Source: Magnolia sinica
Lineage: Eukaryota > Streptophyta > Magnoliopsida > Magnoliales > Magnoliaceae
Direction: 5' to 3'
DNA: 64,000 bases
Assembly: GCF_029962835.1 (NCBI RefSeq)
Contig: NC_080577.1
Location: forward strand, 26,146,501 to 26,210,500
Shown here: in pieces, positions 36,501 through 47,049 of the stretch
Numbering within the stretch: position 1 is the first letter of the stretch
Layout: the number at the start of each line of letters is the position of its first letter
Position numbers and translations under genes: made by a program
Notes under the pieces: model-generated
What the model saw: only the letters and a program-made list of their open reading frames with translations
Databases searched by the model: none
Told to the model about the DNA's origin: nothing

Positions 36501-37712
36501 CGGCTTTGCTCCCGGAGTACGTCCAGGAACACATCTCTAAGGCAGGCATCTGCACGTCAGACCAAACTGATCAGTGCATATGGCCTCTTAACCGTTCAGG
36601 AATGTTCTTCGTCAAGACCAGTTCGACGGTTTGCAGATCCTCCGGGCAGACCTTCGACTAAGCCAAGTGGATTTTGCATCGAAACATCCCCCTCAAGGTA
36701 TCAATTTTTCTATGGAGACTCTTCCTGCGAGCTATCCCCACGAATGATAGGATTCAGTCGCGCGGGATTAGCCTCGCCTCCAGGTGTATCTGCTGCGATA
36801 GCGACCACGATTTTTCTCCACAACCTGAGACATTAGAGCACTTTTTCATCACAGGGGCAATCACATCCAAAGTGTGGAAGGAGTTTAGTGATATATTTGG
36901 CATCAACCTCGTTGTCTCCTTCTACATTGTCAATTGGATTATACTCTGGTGGAACTCTTTTCAGCCTGGCAATGGATCTTCAATAATCCGCTACACCACT
37001 CCACTTTTTATTGTTTGGAAAATTTGGAAGATAAGAAATTCGGCTAGGTATTATGGTACCAGCCCAGGAAGTAGCAAGGTGATTAGCTGGGTTAAATGGC
37101 TCCTTAGTAATATCTTTAAAGACTCCCCTCTTTTCAATTCAATCGCCCCACGCCTTGGTCTGCCCTATGCCCCGTTTTCGACCAAAAGATGTCATGTGGT
37201 CAAATGGACTAGGCCGCCTGAGGGCTGGGTGAAATTAAATATCGATGGGCCTGCGTCTAGGAATCTAGGCCCGTCTGGGGGGCGGTGGCATTTACAGGAA
37301 CTCAAATGGCAACCTAATTTTTGCTTTTCATTCGAGATATGGTCAGGATACTAATAACAGGGCGGAATTTCAGGCCCTTCATGATGTAATGGTGTTCACT
37401 ATCTAGCAGGGACTGAACAACGTGAACATTGAATCGGATTCTTCTTTTGTGGTAAACGCCATCAATGGAGTCTCCCAACTGCATTGGAAATGGGACTACT
37501 GGTTGTGGAGAATTAAAGGGCTGCAGAAGAAAGCCAACTTCTCTTTCTATCGGATCCCCTGAAAGATCAATGGGCCGGCGGATGGGCTTGCGAGAGCGGG
37601 AGCTGCCAACCAATCCTCACTCTGGACCGACAATATGGCATCCCTTCCAAGGCTGATTAGGGGCCTTTGTTTTTTGGACAAAGCCAAGATTGGTGCCTTA
37701 AGGGACTTCTGA
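33577..37712 (+). pseudogene. LINE ORF2 (endonuclease, reverse transcriptase, RNase H), broken
   Basis: ORF2p nicks the target and copies the RNA. The ATG at 33577 overlaps the ORF1 stop (TGATG). Endonuclease motifs in order: WNARG near 33600, LAILEPM near 33675, GGDFNTV near 33975 and SDHCSLL near 34240. Reverse transcriptase follows: QGAFVRGHSI near 35205, LKLDIEKAYDRLEW near 35305, LHQGDPLSPSLF near 35480 and the catalytic YADDTVLF near 35620. A zinc motif with Cys-Cys and His (RCICC...LEHFF) lies at 36785-36850 and an RNase H (VKLNIDGPASRN) at 37225 onward. At least ten stops or frameshifts interrupt it; longest intact pieces are 35579-36295 and 36674-37354. Confidence 0.85.
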
Positions 37713-37863
37713 CTAGCGGTTTTTTCTCGTCTTTTTTTTCCCACTTGTATAGCGATATGATAGGTGGTCAGGCCTTTCTTTTTGTCGGCCCTTACCCGCT
37801 CGAAAGCGGCCTGCTTGTAAGTCTGATGTTGGAATGAAATGTTTTCCTTTTAAAAAAAAAAAA

Positions 37864-38253
37864 TTTGAGGCGGCTGATGTCGTAAGCATTTAATCTAACT
37901 TGAGTCAAGTACGACTTTGGCATACCTGCAGTATTCTAATCACGCACATTTGACCTAATAAAGGCCATTAATTAACACATGTTACCTCGCCTTTGATTGA
38001 ATAGCAACAAATACACATATCAAATAAGGGATTTTCACTGTACTGGCCTCATTGTATGGTCAAATTCTTTAAAGAGGTTCCACCTTCCAAATATTTCAAG
38101 GTTGGACTTTTGATAAGCTTTTGAAAATTATTCGGACCAAAATGCCCTTATCCTTGGTTCAGTAGTTGTACAGTTTTTGAATGAATAAGAAATTACGTCA
38201 AATTTAATGTTGAGAAAATGATGTGTATGGAAGGCGTGAGCAAGGCCCAACTC
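37864..38253. other. Unassigned spacer
   Basis: AT-rich DNA after the LINE poly(A) tail. No gene seen; a target duplication of the LINE cannot be checked because its true 5' end is not visible. Confidence 0.4.
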
Positions 38254-38436
38254 GTGGGGCCCACATTGATATATGTGTATAATTCATACCACCCATCCTT
38301 TTTGCCGTGTCATTTTAGGGCTAGGGCCCAAATATTAGCCTCATCTGGTGCTCATGTGGTCCACATAATAGAAAATAATGATGATAATGACACCCACTAT
38401 TAAAATTTTCTAGGCTCGTTGTGATGTTTGTTAGAA
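38254..38436. mobile_element. Half foldback element
   Basis: Only the left arm of the family core is present: GTGGGGCCCACATTGATATA ... TGCTCATGTGGTCCACATAA ... GTTGTGATGTTTGTTAGAAG. The right arm is absent. Confidence 0.6.
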
Positions 38437-38576
38437 GTGGACACTGCCCAAGTCAAGACTTTTTGGCCCCACAGCGAGCCGGCCGACAAGGTGGATGGAA
38501 CGGATCACCCCATTATGGGCCTCAACTCCTATTATTTAAAAATAATCAACTTATTAATTATATCAACCTGGCAACA

Positions 38577-38702
38577 TAACCCTTACTACATTACAACCAT
38601 GACCCTTACTACATTACAACCATGACCCTTACCATGTTATATAGGGTTGTGGTTGTAATGTAGTACATGGTTGTCATGTTATATGGGTTGTGATCATCAT
38701 GA
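38577..38702. repeat. 24 bp tandem repeat followed by its inverse
   Basis: CCTTACTACATTACAACCATGA is repeated (copies at about 38580 and 38604, then a partial one). It is followed within 40 bp by the inverse (GGTTGTAATGTAGTACATGG, then TTGTCATG), so the array can fold on itself. Confidence 0.7.
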
Positions 38703-38714
38703 GTCGAGGTTGTC

Positions 38715-39722
38715 ATTGGTTAGGACACATGTGGTCTATCTAGGCCATTCATTTAGTAGTGCACTATTGAAAGATGGCATATGCTAAAAGTTAGTGTAAT
38801 ACTAGTTACACTTGCCCTACCGTGTCCAAAAGAACCAATAAAACATTGTCATGTGTCAGTATTGTATATGAATGATTGACGAAATCCTATCAGCGCCTCT
38901 AAAATGTCTTTAATCCAATATTCTTCGGTGACACGTCACCTACCAAAAGTAAAACCGCTCAAAGTCATGCACACGCTCACAAATGAGATGCTGCAACAAA
39001 TGATGCATATTTCTTACAAGAACAGTAGGTGTAGTCAAAGCTGCGTGCTCGACAAGCATATAAAAACCTAGCAAGATAGGAAGTTTATCACAATCTAGAT
39101 ACACTCGACGAGGCCAACTCGAACAATCTTGCCAAAATGAAAAACTCTCTAGAGATGATAGGAGTTTTCACAGTAACTATGAAAGTTCGAAAAGTCGATT
39201 CCTCTCAAAACGGAAAGGAATCAAGAGATGCAATGAGGAATCCGAGTCCAATTGGGATATAATCTGATCCTCTAACCTTCGAGGATATCATGCCAGTCAA
39301 GAAACCCAATATGGTTACCACCTCATGGGCTATATAAGGAGAACTTAACAGAAGACTCGAGGCAAACCAACTAAGCCTTCATACAACCTTTCACAACACA
39401 ACGCTTTTCATCCCAATTTTATCTTAGTTCCTCTGCTTCTGTCCATCCCTATTGCAAAATGTCTAGAGTTTATGGTAGCTTAGATCACTAGTAATATAAA
39501 TATCCATGACATTCATCATATCGCCAATCAACCTAGTCCTTACTGGAATGATTATACACATCGATCACATCTTACTAACCATCCACCTCGATTGTTTGTC
39601 CACACATGTGACTCTAGGTTTTTTTTTTTTTTTTAATTTTTATTTATTTTCTTGTTAATTATACTGAACTTTGTTATAAATAAATAAATAAATAAATCGA
39701 AAATTTAATCTTTAGATTTAAT
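38715..39722 (+). mobile_element. LTR-like repeat, copy B
   Basis: The partner of copy A at 23514-24580, same strand, 15.2 kb away. It starts near TGTCATTGGTTAGGACACAT and has the same TATA context (CATGGGCTATATAAGGAGAA, about 39325-39344). Copy B lacks a short piece present in A near 24295-24325 (GTCAAGCGTTATCGTT region). Its right end lies about 150 bp upstream of the TATA box of the glycine-rich protein gene. Confidence 0.55.
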
Positions 39723-39868
39723 TATACTGAACGTCACACAGCTTTTTATTGGCCCGGCTCCCAACAACAACTGTAGTAGGAAATTCACTCCATTTGTTCA
39801 AGCATTTCGTGCCTGTAGCATTAAATCTCTCGTTTAATATTTCTAACTGCCTCTTACCAACAGTCGTC

Positions 39869-39877
39869 TATAAAAAA
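39869..39877 (+). promoter_or_regulatory. TATA box of the glycine-rich protein gene
   Basis: TATAAAAAA lies 87 bp upstream of the ATG at 39964, the expected place for a core promoter with a leader of about 60 bases. The leader contains the GA-rich microsatellite. Confidence 0.65.
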
Positions 39878-39916
39878 CGGAGCCAGCAACAGCCTTCAGG
39901 CTAAAAATCCAAGTTG

Positions 39917-39963
39917 GAGAGAGAGAGAGAGCGAGCGAGCGAGCGAGCGAGAGAGAGAGAGAG
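39917..39963. repeat. (GA)n/(GCGA)n microsatellite in the 5' leader
   Basis: A GAGAGA run, then GCGAGCGAGC units, then GAGAGA up to the base before the ATG. GA-rich leaders are common in plant genes and often bind GAGA-type factors; here that role is inference. Confidence 0.85.
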
Positions 39964-40440
39964 ATGGCAAGGTGGTATGTCATGCTAGTGCTTGCACTAG
40001 CACTTGTGCACACCAGTGCAAGGAACGTGCCTACAGACCAACAGGCCGTGCACACCACTGCAAAGAAGGCACCCAGCAGTGCTGGGCTTGATGACAAGAA
40101 GAACTTCATTACATATGGCGGAGTTGGCGGTTTCGCCGGTGTTGGTGGCGCTGCTGGCATTGTTGGGCTACCTGTTCTTGGTGGCATTGGTGGTGGGGCC
40201 GGTGGGATCGGTGGAGCTGGGGGGCTCGGTGGGCTCGGTGGTGGGATTGGCGGGCTTGGAGGAGCTGGCGGCTTGGGTGGGATCGGTGGGGTAGGTGGTG
40301 GGGCCGGAGGGGGTGCTGGAGGAGGTGTTGGTGGAGGAGCAGGAGGTGGTGCTGGTGCTGGTGCTGGTTGCTGTGGTGGTGGTGGAGGGTTTGGTGGGGG
40401 TGGTGGTGCTGGTGGAGGTGGGGCTCTTCCCCTTCCTTGA
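39964..40440 (+). CDS. Secreted glycine-rich protein (cell-wall type GRP)
   Basis: A single-exon frame of 158 aa. Residues 1-19 form a clear signal peptide (positively charged start, then YVMLVLALALVHTSA with an Ala-X-Ala-like cleavage site), so the product should be secreted. Residues 20-50 are a polar spacer with KKNFITYGGVGGFAGVGG, a stretch I know from small plant glycine-rich proteins. From about residue 51 to the end it is mostly Gly with Ala, Val, Ile and Leu in GGxG patterns, with a lone Cys pair at 136-137 and the tail ALPLP. Members of this group are structural cell-wall or defence-related proteins; the exact role is unknown. Codon use (GC-rich, GGT/GGC/GGA mixture), a TATA box and a GA leader support a real gene. 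It is the only intact host gene I can defend in the window. Confidence 0.85.
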   Translation: MARWYVMLVLALALVHTSARNVPTDQQAVHTTAKKAPSSAGLDDKKNFITYGGVGGFAGVGGAAGIVGLPVLGGIGGGAGGIGGAGGLGGLGGGIGGLGGAGGLGGIGGVGGGAGGGAGGGVGGGAGGGAGAGAGCCGGGGGFGGGGGAGGGGALPLP

Positions 40441-40678
40441 ATTGGTTGAAGCGTGTTTGTGTTAGTTTGTTGTAGTTTGGTTTCTTTGGTTAGTTTTCGT
40501 CGTTTTACGTGAAATGACTGCCTCCTTTTTTCAAAGTAGAATGGTAAGAGGGCACGTACTATGCACGTGAGGAGATGAAACTAGTGTGAAGCATGTCTTG
40601 CTTTAGTTATAAGAGTAGGAATGAGTTAATATATGGTTTTATTTGTCATATGTTGTTTGTAGTGTTTCCTGATTTTCT

Positions 40679-40695
40679 AATAATAATGATGGTCA

Positions 40696-40752
<57 letters not shown>
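40679..40752. repeat. Possible polyadenylation signal and (CT)n microsatellite
   Basis: AATAAT-type signals (40679-40687) lie about 240 bp after the stop codon of the glycine-rich protein gene, a reasonable 3' UTR length. They are followed by an uninterrupted (CT)n run of about 27 units (40698-40752). Confidence 0.6.
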
Positions 40753-40756
<4 letters not shown>

Positions 40757-41015
40757 TATTGCGTAGTGTATGACATGCCATGAAAGTTAAGTGGGTCATT
40801 TTCTAAGGATTTATAAGCGTACAAACGAATGGCATTAGTCTCTATAGGAAGTGTTGTCACTTTTAAGTAATTGGTATCACCAAAGATAAATTTGTGGACA
40901 TAGCTGAGAAAATTAAAGGTCGGATATTGAAAACAAGTTACATTCTATTTTCTTTAAAGATAGGTGTGATTTAATTGCTTGGTGAGCCTGCCGCCACCAA
41001 CCTCCATTAGCAGGA

Positions 41016-41224
41016 CTGTAGGACCCACCGTGAATTATGTGTTTTATCCACGCCATCCATTTGATTTGGCTGGTCATTTTAAGCCATGACTCAAAATTGA
41101 AGCATATATATCCAAAGCTCGAGTGAACCCTTCCCGGGGCCATAGAAGTTTCGGATAAGCTGATATATATGTGCTTTCCTTTCAACAAGGTTTGTGTGAC
41201 CTCATGAACAGGTTCGATGAGCAA
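41016..41224. mobile_element. Half foldback element
   Basis: Left-arm blocks only: CTGTAGGACCCACCGTGAAT, TGTTTTATCCACGCCATCCA, TCCAAAGCTCGAGTGAACCC, and the central TGTGACCTCATGAACAGGTT. It ends at a poly(A) run (41224-41240), where the next copy begins. Confidence 0.65.
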
Positions 41225-41255
41225 AAAAAAAAAAAAAAACTGCCACTGTCGCCCA

Positions 41256-41799
41256 GATTAGGTGAGTCTGGGTAATAGCTTAGGCATACCCAGCAATGAA
41301 GCAGAAATAAATCAAAGTGGGACCACACCATGAGAAACAGTGGTTAATGTCTACCGTTGAAAACTTCCTAAGGATTTACTAATCTACGGTGATTTTTATT
41401 TGCTATCCAACCTGTTGATAAATTCATAGGGCCCTTTTTTTTTTTTACCACACACACCCCACACACTCACGCTAGTGGAATTTCACCACTTATGGATAAT
41501 GGAGCCCTTGATGGGGTGTTGAAACTCCTGTGAGTCTACCACCCGAGCAAGAGTAAGGATCCAAGCCATAAAAACCTAAGGAAAAACACAAATATGAGTG
41601 GGATCGGAAACTTTCATGGCCCACAAGAAGTTTTTAGTGGTCAACCACCACTGATTCCTGCGGAGTGGTTCAACTGAGATTTGTATCAGCTTCATTTGCT
41701 GAAAAAACGGATGGACAGTGGATATACAACAAAAACATCGAGGTGGGCCCCACAGTCTAGGGACTCACCCACTAAGCTGTTACCCAGAGTCACCTATCC
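41256..41799. mobile_element. Foldback element with GGTGA(G/C)TCTGGGTAA ends, carrying a SINE
   Basis: The outer arms GATTAGGTGAGTCTGGGTAA (left) and TTACCCAGAGTCACCTATCC (right) are inverted repeats. The core arms match the family (GTGGGACCACACCATGAGAA; ATACAACAAAAACATCGAGG followed by TGGGCCCCACAG). A SINE of about 130 bp interrupts the centre, between ATAAATTCATAG and CATAAAAACCTAAGG. These are a third kind of terminal repeat around the same core. Confidence 0.7.
41434..41564 (-). mobile_element. tRNA-derived SINE (Au-like)
   Basis: On the minus strand it opens TTGGATCCTTACTCTTGCTC. It then has an A-box-like GGGTGGTAGACTCACAGG, a degraded B-box region, GTGGTGAAATTCCACTAGCG, a GTGTGTGG-rich tail and a final A-run (T-run on + at 41435-41446). 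The GTGGTGAAATCCCA segment and TG-rich tail are features I associate with the Au family of plant SINEs. It is inserted inside a foldback element, so it is the younger insertion. Confidence 0.65.
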
Positions 41800-42339
41800 A
41801 CGACCATTCGACAGTGGACATCATTATCCCCACTTTTGTGTGAACTACCTTGACTAAAGGCCGTTGATCAATGGCTAATATTTGTTGAATTTATAAGATA
41901 TTTGCATGATTGACCATGAAATGTGCGTTGGACCCGATGGACGGTCTAGGTCAATGAAGCGGGGACTCGCTCAGAACGTGACTAGAGTACTTGGCAGTGC
42001 TTTGATAGCGCTGGACCATTTCTCATTTACCACAACAGACTTTTCATATATTAAATGAGCCGGTTGAGAAATAAATGAATTTAACCACACTCTGGCATAA
42101 TATGTCGCATCATATCGATGCACATATCCACTGCGTAACAACAGTAAGCGGTCAATTCAGACTGTTAATATTGAGGTCAGCAGCCGGCTGCCCCAAGATA
42201 TTAATAAAATAAACTGTTAACTGTCATCGGTCCATGTGTATTACGCGCCTATGCCGAGCCTATTACGAGTCGATCCAAATTAAATACCCGTGACTCCGAA
42301 TGCCAAGATAGGCAGAGAGTGAGGGAAGGGTTACTACTT
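41800..42339. other. Unassigned spacer
   Basis: No gene or clear repeat end. Mixed composition, with short text reminiscent of foldback arms (GGACATCATTATCCCCACTT near 41816). Confidence 0.35.
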
Positions 42340-42342
42340 TCA

Positions 42343-42943
42343 GGGCGTGTTTGGGCGGTGGGATTAGAAGGGTTTGGGTGGGATAGGATTCAAAAAAACA
42401 TAATTATTACCCATGGCAGGGATTGTCCCTTGTTGCCATGGGATAAGATTAATGTCATGCTTTGCTGGTAACATGGTGGTACATTGAATGGATATACCCA
42501 CCATCATTTGAAATTATTAAGAATAACACACGTGCTATATTTAAACCGTTCATTTGTCCTGTAACCTCATTTTATGGCATGCACTTAAAAATGACTTAGA
42601 TCCAAAACTTTTGTGGCCCCAAAGAAGTTTTCAATGGTAAGTATTCAATCCCCGTTGCTTTCTATGGTGGGGTCCACTTGAGCTTTAGATTTACTTGATT
42701 TTTTGGCCCATGCTCTAAAATAATCTCAAAAAATGGGTGAACGGTGTGGATATAGCCCACACATCATGGTGGGACCTACACAACTTCCTAACATTGAGTG
42801 AAATTGGCACAGGGCCCCATGTAATTCCATGTAATCTAACTCCAAGCTTTTCCATTCTTCCCAAACATGGAGTGGAATTGGCACTGGACCAGATGAATCC
42901 CATCCCACCTAATCCCTTCTAATCCCACTGCCCAAACACGCCC
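42343..42943. mobile_element. Tourist-like MITE with a foldback-family core, 3 bp TSD
   Basis: The ends GGGCGTGTTTGGGCGGTGGG and CCCACTGCCCAAACACGCCC are near-perfect inverted repeats and continue inward (GATTAGAAGGG / CCCTTCTAATC). TCA flanks both sides (42340-42342 and 42944-42946), a 3 bp duplication as in PIF/Harbinger elements. Inside lies a partial foldback core (about 42530-42780: GGGTCCACTTGAGCTTTAGA, GTGGATATAGCCCACACATC). The same core is therefore carried by an element with a different end type and duplication length from the copy at 21809. Confidence 0.8.
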
Positions 42944-43211
42944 TCAATAACTTTTTCTACATTTCAGCTAAAAAAAACTTTTTTTTTTTTTTTTCACAAA
43001 GATAATAAATGTATAAATAGGCCTGAACAATGTGAGAGTATAAGTTAATTATATTACTGAAATAAATAAATAAATAAATACTTACAAAGATAATCCTAGG
43101 CAATCCAGCATATGTGGTGTAAATGGTGAGATCTTAGACCTAACTCTTCTTTGGTACAATGACTTAGGCATAAAAGATGAGAATTACATTATTAAAAAAA
43201 TAGCCTTCCTT
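42944..43211. other. Unassigned AT-rich spacer
   Basis: Contains short T and (AAATA)n runs; nothing else recognised. Confidence 0.4.
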
Positions 43212-43657
43212 GTAGAGCTTGGCATCGAGTCGAGTTGGATCTAGTTAGGGTTGACCCGACTTGATCTGGTTTTGAAACAAACCTGACCCAAATTCATACC
43301 AACTCGGTATCGAGTCCAGCATGCTTGACCTGATGCAAGTTTGGGTTTGACCCGAATTAATTTGGACAGAGTCCGATCTGGTCACAAGTATTGAGTCGGG
43401 TCAAGTCAACACCAACTCAAGTCGAGTAAGCAGGTATTCACGGGCTAAAATCACCACTCAAAGCCTAGATTCACTTGTTAGAATTGCAGCCTCTCCATTA
43501 GTTACATGGCATTTTAGATCTAAAATGTTGGATCAGGATTTGTTTTAATATATATGTATGAGTTGAGTTTCGAATTGAGTCGAGTCAGCAGTGAGTTAGA
43601 TTTTGGGTCGAGTCGAGTCGAGTTTGCCAAGTCAAGTCATCTCATGCCCAACTCTAC
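43212..43657. mobile_element. Non-autonomous DNA element with GTAGAG ends (hAT-like)
   Basis: The left end GTAGAGCTTGGCATCGAG is matched inverted by the right end CTCATGCCCAACTCTAC. The interior is full of (G)AGTCGAGT and GACCCGA text in both orientations, as in many hAT-type MITEs of plants. No clear 8 bp target duplication. Confidence 0.55.
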
Positions 43658-45396
43658 TTTCTTGCGATCTAGTGTTTAGCGTAGATAGAAGGAAACTATA
43701 TTACTTTTAAACTAAGTCGGTCCAGCATATCAGTGTAGGCGAACATGATTATAATATTATGTTAAAGTTGGGTTAGCGTAGCAACATAAACGAATTCGAT
43801 TACACTACTCCTAATTTAGGATCAAATAAGAAGATAAGTAGTGTTGTACTATTGAGTTTATTTATGTTAGGTTGGCAAAAGTCCAGAGCTCTTTAATCTT
43901 TTTTCTATTTATAGAGATTTGATGCAGTGGTTAGAGAGAGATATCCGCGGTCACTTTTCACGTCTACTAATTTGGAAATAACCATCTAAGCCCTTTAGAC
44001 AATTGTGACTTATCATATAATGCCACATGAACTAGTAGTTTATTGTGAGTTGGCCATTGGTTATGCATATGTTTTGCTCCTATTACATAAATGAGACTTT
44101 TTCTCCTGAAGCTATGTTTTGATTATCTCTTTCTTTGCATGAACATACATAGTATGTCATAAAACTTGGTTAACTAGGCATTAGTATTAATTCACTCCTT
44201 AAGCAGTTTCAATCATAAAGACTTCTTTTATGCGATGTCATGGTGCATCAGTCGAATTCTTCGCTATTTACAACTGTATTTCAATATATATATCCATTTT
44301 CAATCATAAGGCCACTATGATGAGTAGTTGACTTTGTTACATGAATGATATATGTGACATGTATCCTACGGTAATAGTTAGCCGAACTTATCCCTTTTAA
44401 ACTACTTATGACTTTTTGAATTATGATCACATTCGTCCGGTTGGAAAGTTCACTCTTATTGAGATATTGCTATCATATGGTATTATTTAACTCGTTAATT
44501 AGATTTGACATGGACAAATCAATTATAAATAGATACACCACGTGTTCATTGAGTTATCATAATTACTCACGGGACAGGAAGTTTACCTAGAAATGCCACA
44601 CAGCAAATTAGCAAAAGACACTCATGATCACTGGTTTATCATAATTAGTCAGTGAATACGAAGTTTGCCGAGAAAGGATACAGCGACAAAAGGCACATAC
44701 CTTACACTTTTAGAGAAAACTTTAAATAGTACGGAGGGTGGGGTGATGATATGTAACCACATATAAATTACATGGAAATTACGTAAAATTTAAACTATCT
44801 AAATGAATTGTTCCAGTTTATGTGTCAAAAAAAAGAAAAAAAAAACTAAGGCTACTTGATGGGCGGACTATGCTATTGGTGTCCATTTATTGGACAGTTA
44901 AAAATGAAAATATCCTATGGTTAGATATTAGGATGTTTAACCAATCTGATTTTATGAACGTGACTCAGCAACATTGATTTCCACAGTTGGGTTAATTTGA
45001 GTTAATGCATGCCTATCTTAAAATTCATGAGTGTTGCATATCAAGACTCATACTCAGTAAAGAGTATCAAATAAGGGAAAATCTGACCGGTGTATGCAGC
45101 ATTTAGAAAAAGAAAATGATCGACTATAACCCTCCTCCTATCCCAGTGTGCTGTTTCGATTCGTAAATTTCAGTGGTAATTTAGTATATTCATCAAACAT
45201 GCAGCCCATTCAATTGGCAAATTTATTTCGAAGACAGCCTTATTAAATGATCTGAAATAGAGATAAATGATCGCCTCGAGCAACGTGTAAGTGCGTAAAG
45301 AGGAGTTACTGGGCACTGTGGTAGAGTGTGACGTTTCATTAAGCAACCACTCGGAAAGGGACCCACGTACGTATTTCATGACCACACTTTGATTGA
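43658..45396. other. Unassigned sequence with a weak tandem pair
   Basis: No gene recognised. Near 44550-44700 the text AGTTATCATAATTACTCA...GAAGTTTACCTAGAAA... is followed by a diverged second copy TTTATCATAATTAGTCA...GAAGTTTGCCGAGAAA, a duplication of about 80 bp. Confidence 0.4.
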
Positions 45397-45835
45397 TTTT
45401 TTATTTTTTATTTTTTTTAATATCTATTCATTTCATGAGAGCAAAATAGTTTGCAAAGGAAACTACTCGGCATGCTAGGTTCAGACTTTTCCGGACAAAA
45501 GCGCTGGGAAGCCAATCGAAAGGAGAGAAAATGGCAAACACAGGTCGAAAAAAGCAGACAAAATAGGGAGCAGGAGCTCCTAATCCCCCCTCCTAACGGC
45601 TTGTATCCTCACTTTAACAAGGAAAAGGAAGCCCCTCCTCATTGGAGGGGGGTCAGCTTGGATTAAAAACAGGACTGACCTATGCTTCTCGCAACTTATT
45701 TTGATCAACGCATCTACTAGCCCATTACCCTTTCTACAAATATAAACAAACTTTATGTGGTTGATAAAGCTAAGGTTCGTGATTCTGTCTACCCAATACT
45801 TTCATTTTCAACCCGGGCAAGATAACCCTGAAAAG
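45397..45835 (-). pseudogene. LINE 3' remnant (end of RNase H)
   Basis: On the minus strand, diverged sequence reads ICRKGNGLVDALIK, the counterpart of VWREGNAPVDWMAH in the other LINE remnant. It is followed by ...RRGFLFLVKVR, matching EIRGLLFLDKVR there and LIRGLCFLDKA in the large LINE. It ends GAAATGAATAGATATT and an A-rich tail (T-rich on + at 45400-45420). Only the last 430 bp of the element survive, with frameshifts. Confidence 0.65.
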
Positions 45836-45879
45836 AAATTCACCCCGAAAGGTAGGTTTATTGCTTTCGTAAGACTAGA

Positions 45880-47049
45880 GTAGTTTATTTTTTATCGTTC
45901 TAAGTTAGTCGATTTTATCTCATTAGGTTAGTTTGTTTTCCCATTGTTTTAGGATAGTTTACTTTCATTGGATTAACTCTTTTGCCGAGCAACCTTCACA
46001 TTAAAATCTCTTTGAGAAAAAGTCACTTAACTCCGTCATCAGGTACTATCTTTCTGTCACTTCTCCTTTATTTTCGTTGACTCAGTGCATTGCATGCTTA
46101 TCTCTTTTACATTGAGGATAATGTAGATATTAGGTTGGGGATGGGAGATTAGGTTACCTAATCAGTATTTTCTTGGTCTTGAGCAAAAATTATAAAAAAC
46201 AATTCAAATTTTTCTGAAAATTTTTGTAAATTCGAAGTTATTTTAACGGTCATCTTTAATTTAGAAGTATAAGATACGTAATGTTGGTAATTTATGACTC
46301 TTGGATTCAACTATCTGTTAGATTTCACGGTTAAGTTCGAATTGTTAATCCATGCTTAGAAGTTTTAAACATTGATTGAGTCATGATGTCAAATGTCACA
46401 TCTAGCTTACACATTAAGGTTTCAGTTTGATATTGCATTATTAACCTGGTAATCACTAAGCATGGAAGAAACCAACCTAGGGAATTTGTCCATCACGTTC
46501 AAAGAAAAAAAATAATACCTAGCTAAAAAACAGTTGTCTTCAGAAAGAGTTGGGCAAATGGTCTTCACCATGGGTTTGGTCCTTACAGGTGAGGGTTCGA
46601 ATCCCCTCATTGGCTTTACCTTTAAAAGGTTGACATAACATGAAAGCCGTCGATAGAAAAATCAAAAGCTAGAAGAATGAAAAGTTGAACTGTAAGGCAA
46701 GTTTTGGTTTTAAGTTATGGTTATCCTAAATGCTCTTGTGATTATCAATATTATCATGAAAATAAAGAATTGAGTCTTTGATTGTGATAGGTTTAGGTTT
46801 CACTATACACTCATGAAACTCAATGTTTAGAATTATTCTAATCAATAGACTAATACTTTGAACTTGACTATAAAGTTTACCATGCACTTGAGTCCAGGAC
46901 AAAGTACTGCCCAACATTCATGAATCTTAGAATTCTAATATCTGGATTGTTTTTCAAAAATCAATCGATTTTATAGAAATTGTCCTGTAATTTTTAAATT
47001 ATTTTTTGCATAATTTGCTCGGGACTAGCAAAATGTTGATTGAGGATTG
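45880..47049 (+). mobile_element. Athila-like gypsy element, 3' internal region
   Basis: Two landmarks of Athila-type 3' regions are present. TACATTGAGGATAATGTAGA with TTAGGTTGGGGATGGG lies near 46110-46147. TGCTCGGGACTAGCAAAATG lies just before the LTR (about 47018). No env-like or pol frame survives. The left boundary is uncertain. A tRNA-like B-box motif at 46592 (GGTTCGAATCCC) lies inside it. Confidence 0.55.

Larger units (their letters stand above)
30990..37863 (+). mobile_element. L1-type LINE, long but inactivated
   Basis: A plant non-LTR retrotransposon with ORF1 (RNA-recognition motif) and ORF2 (endonuclease, reverse transcriptase, zinc motif, RNase H) in order. It ends with GGAATGAAATGTTTTCCTTT and a poly(A) tail at about 37849-37863. 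The frames carry many stops and frameshifts, so it cannot move by itself. The 5' side is cut exactly where the long LTR ends (30989/30990) while the ORF1 reading frame is still open, so either the LTR element inserted into the LINE or the LINE is 5'-truncated there. Confidence 0.85.

Noticed and set aside
46550..46625. tRNA gene around GGTTCGAATCCC
   Set aside because: B-box present, but the T loop would need 8 bases and no acceptor or D arm pairs; lies in an Athila-like 3' region.
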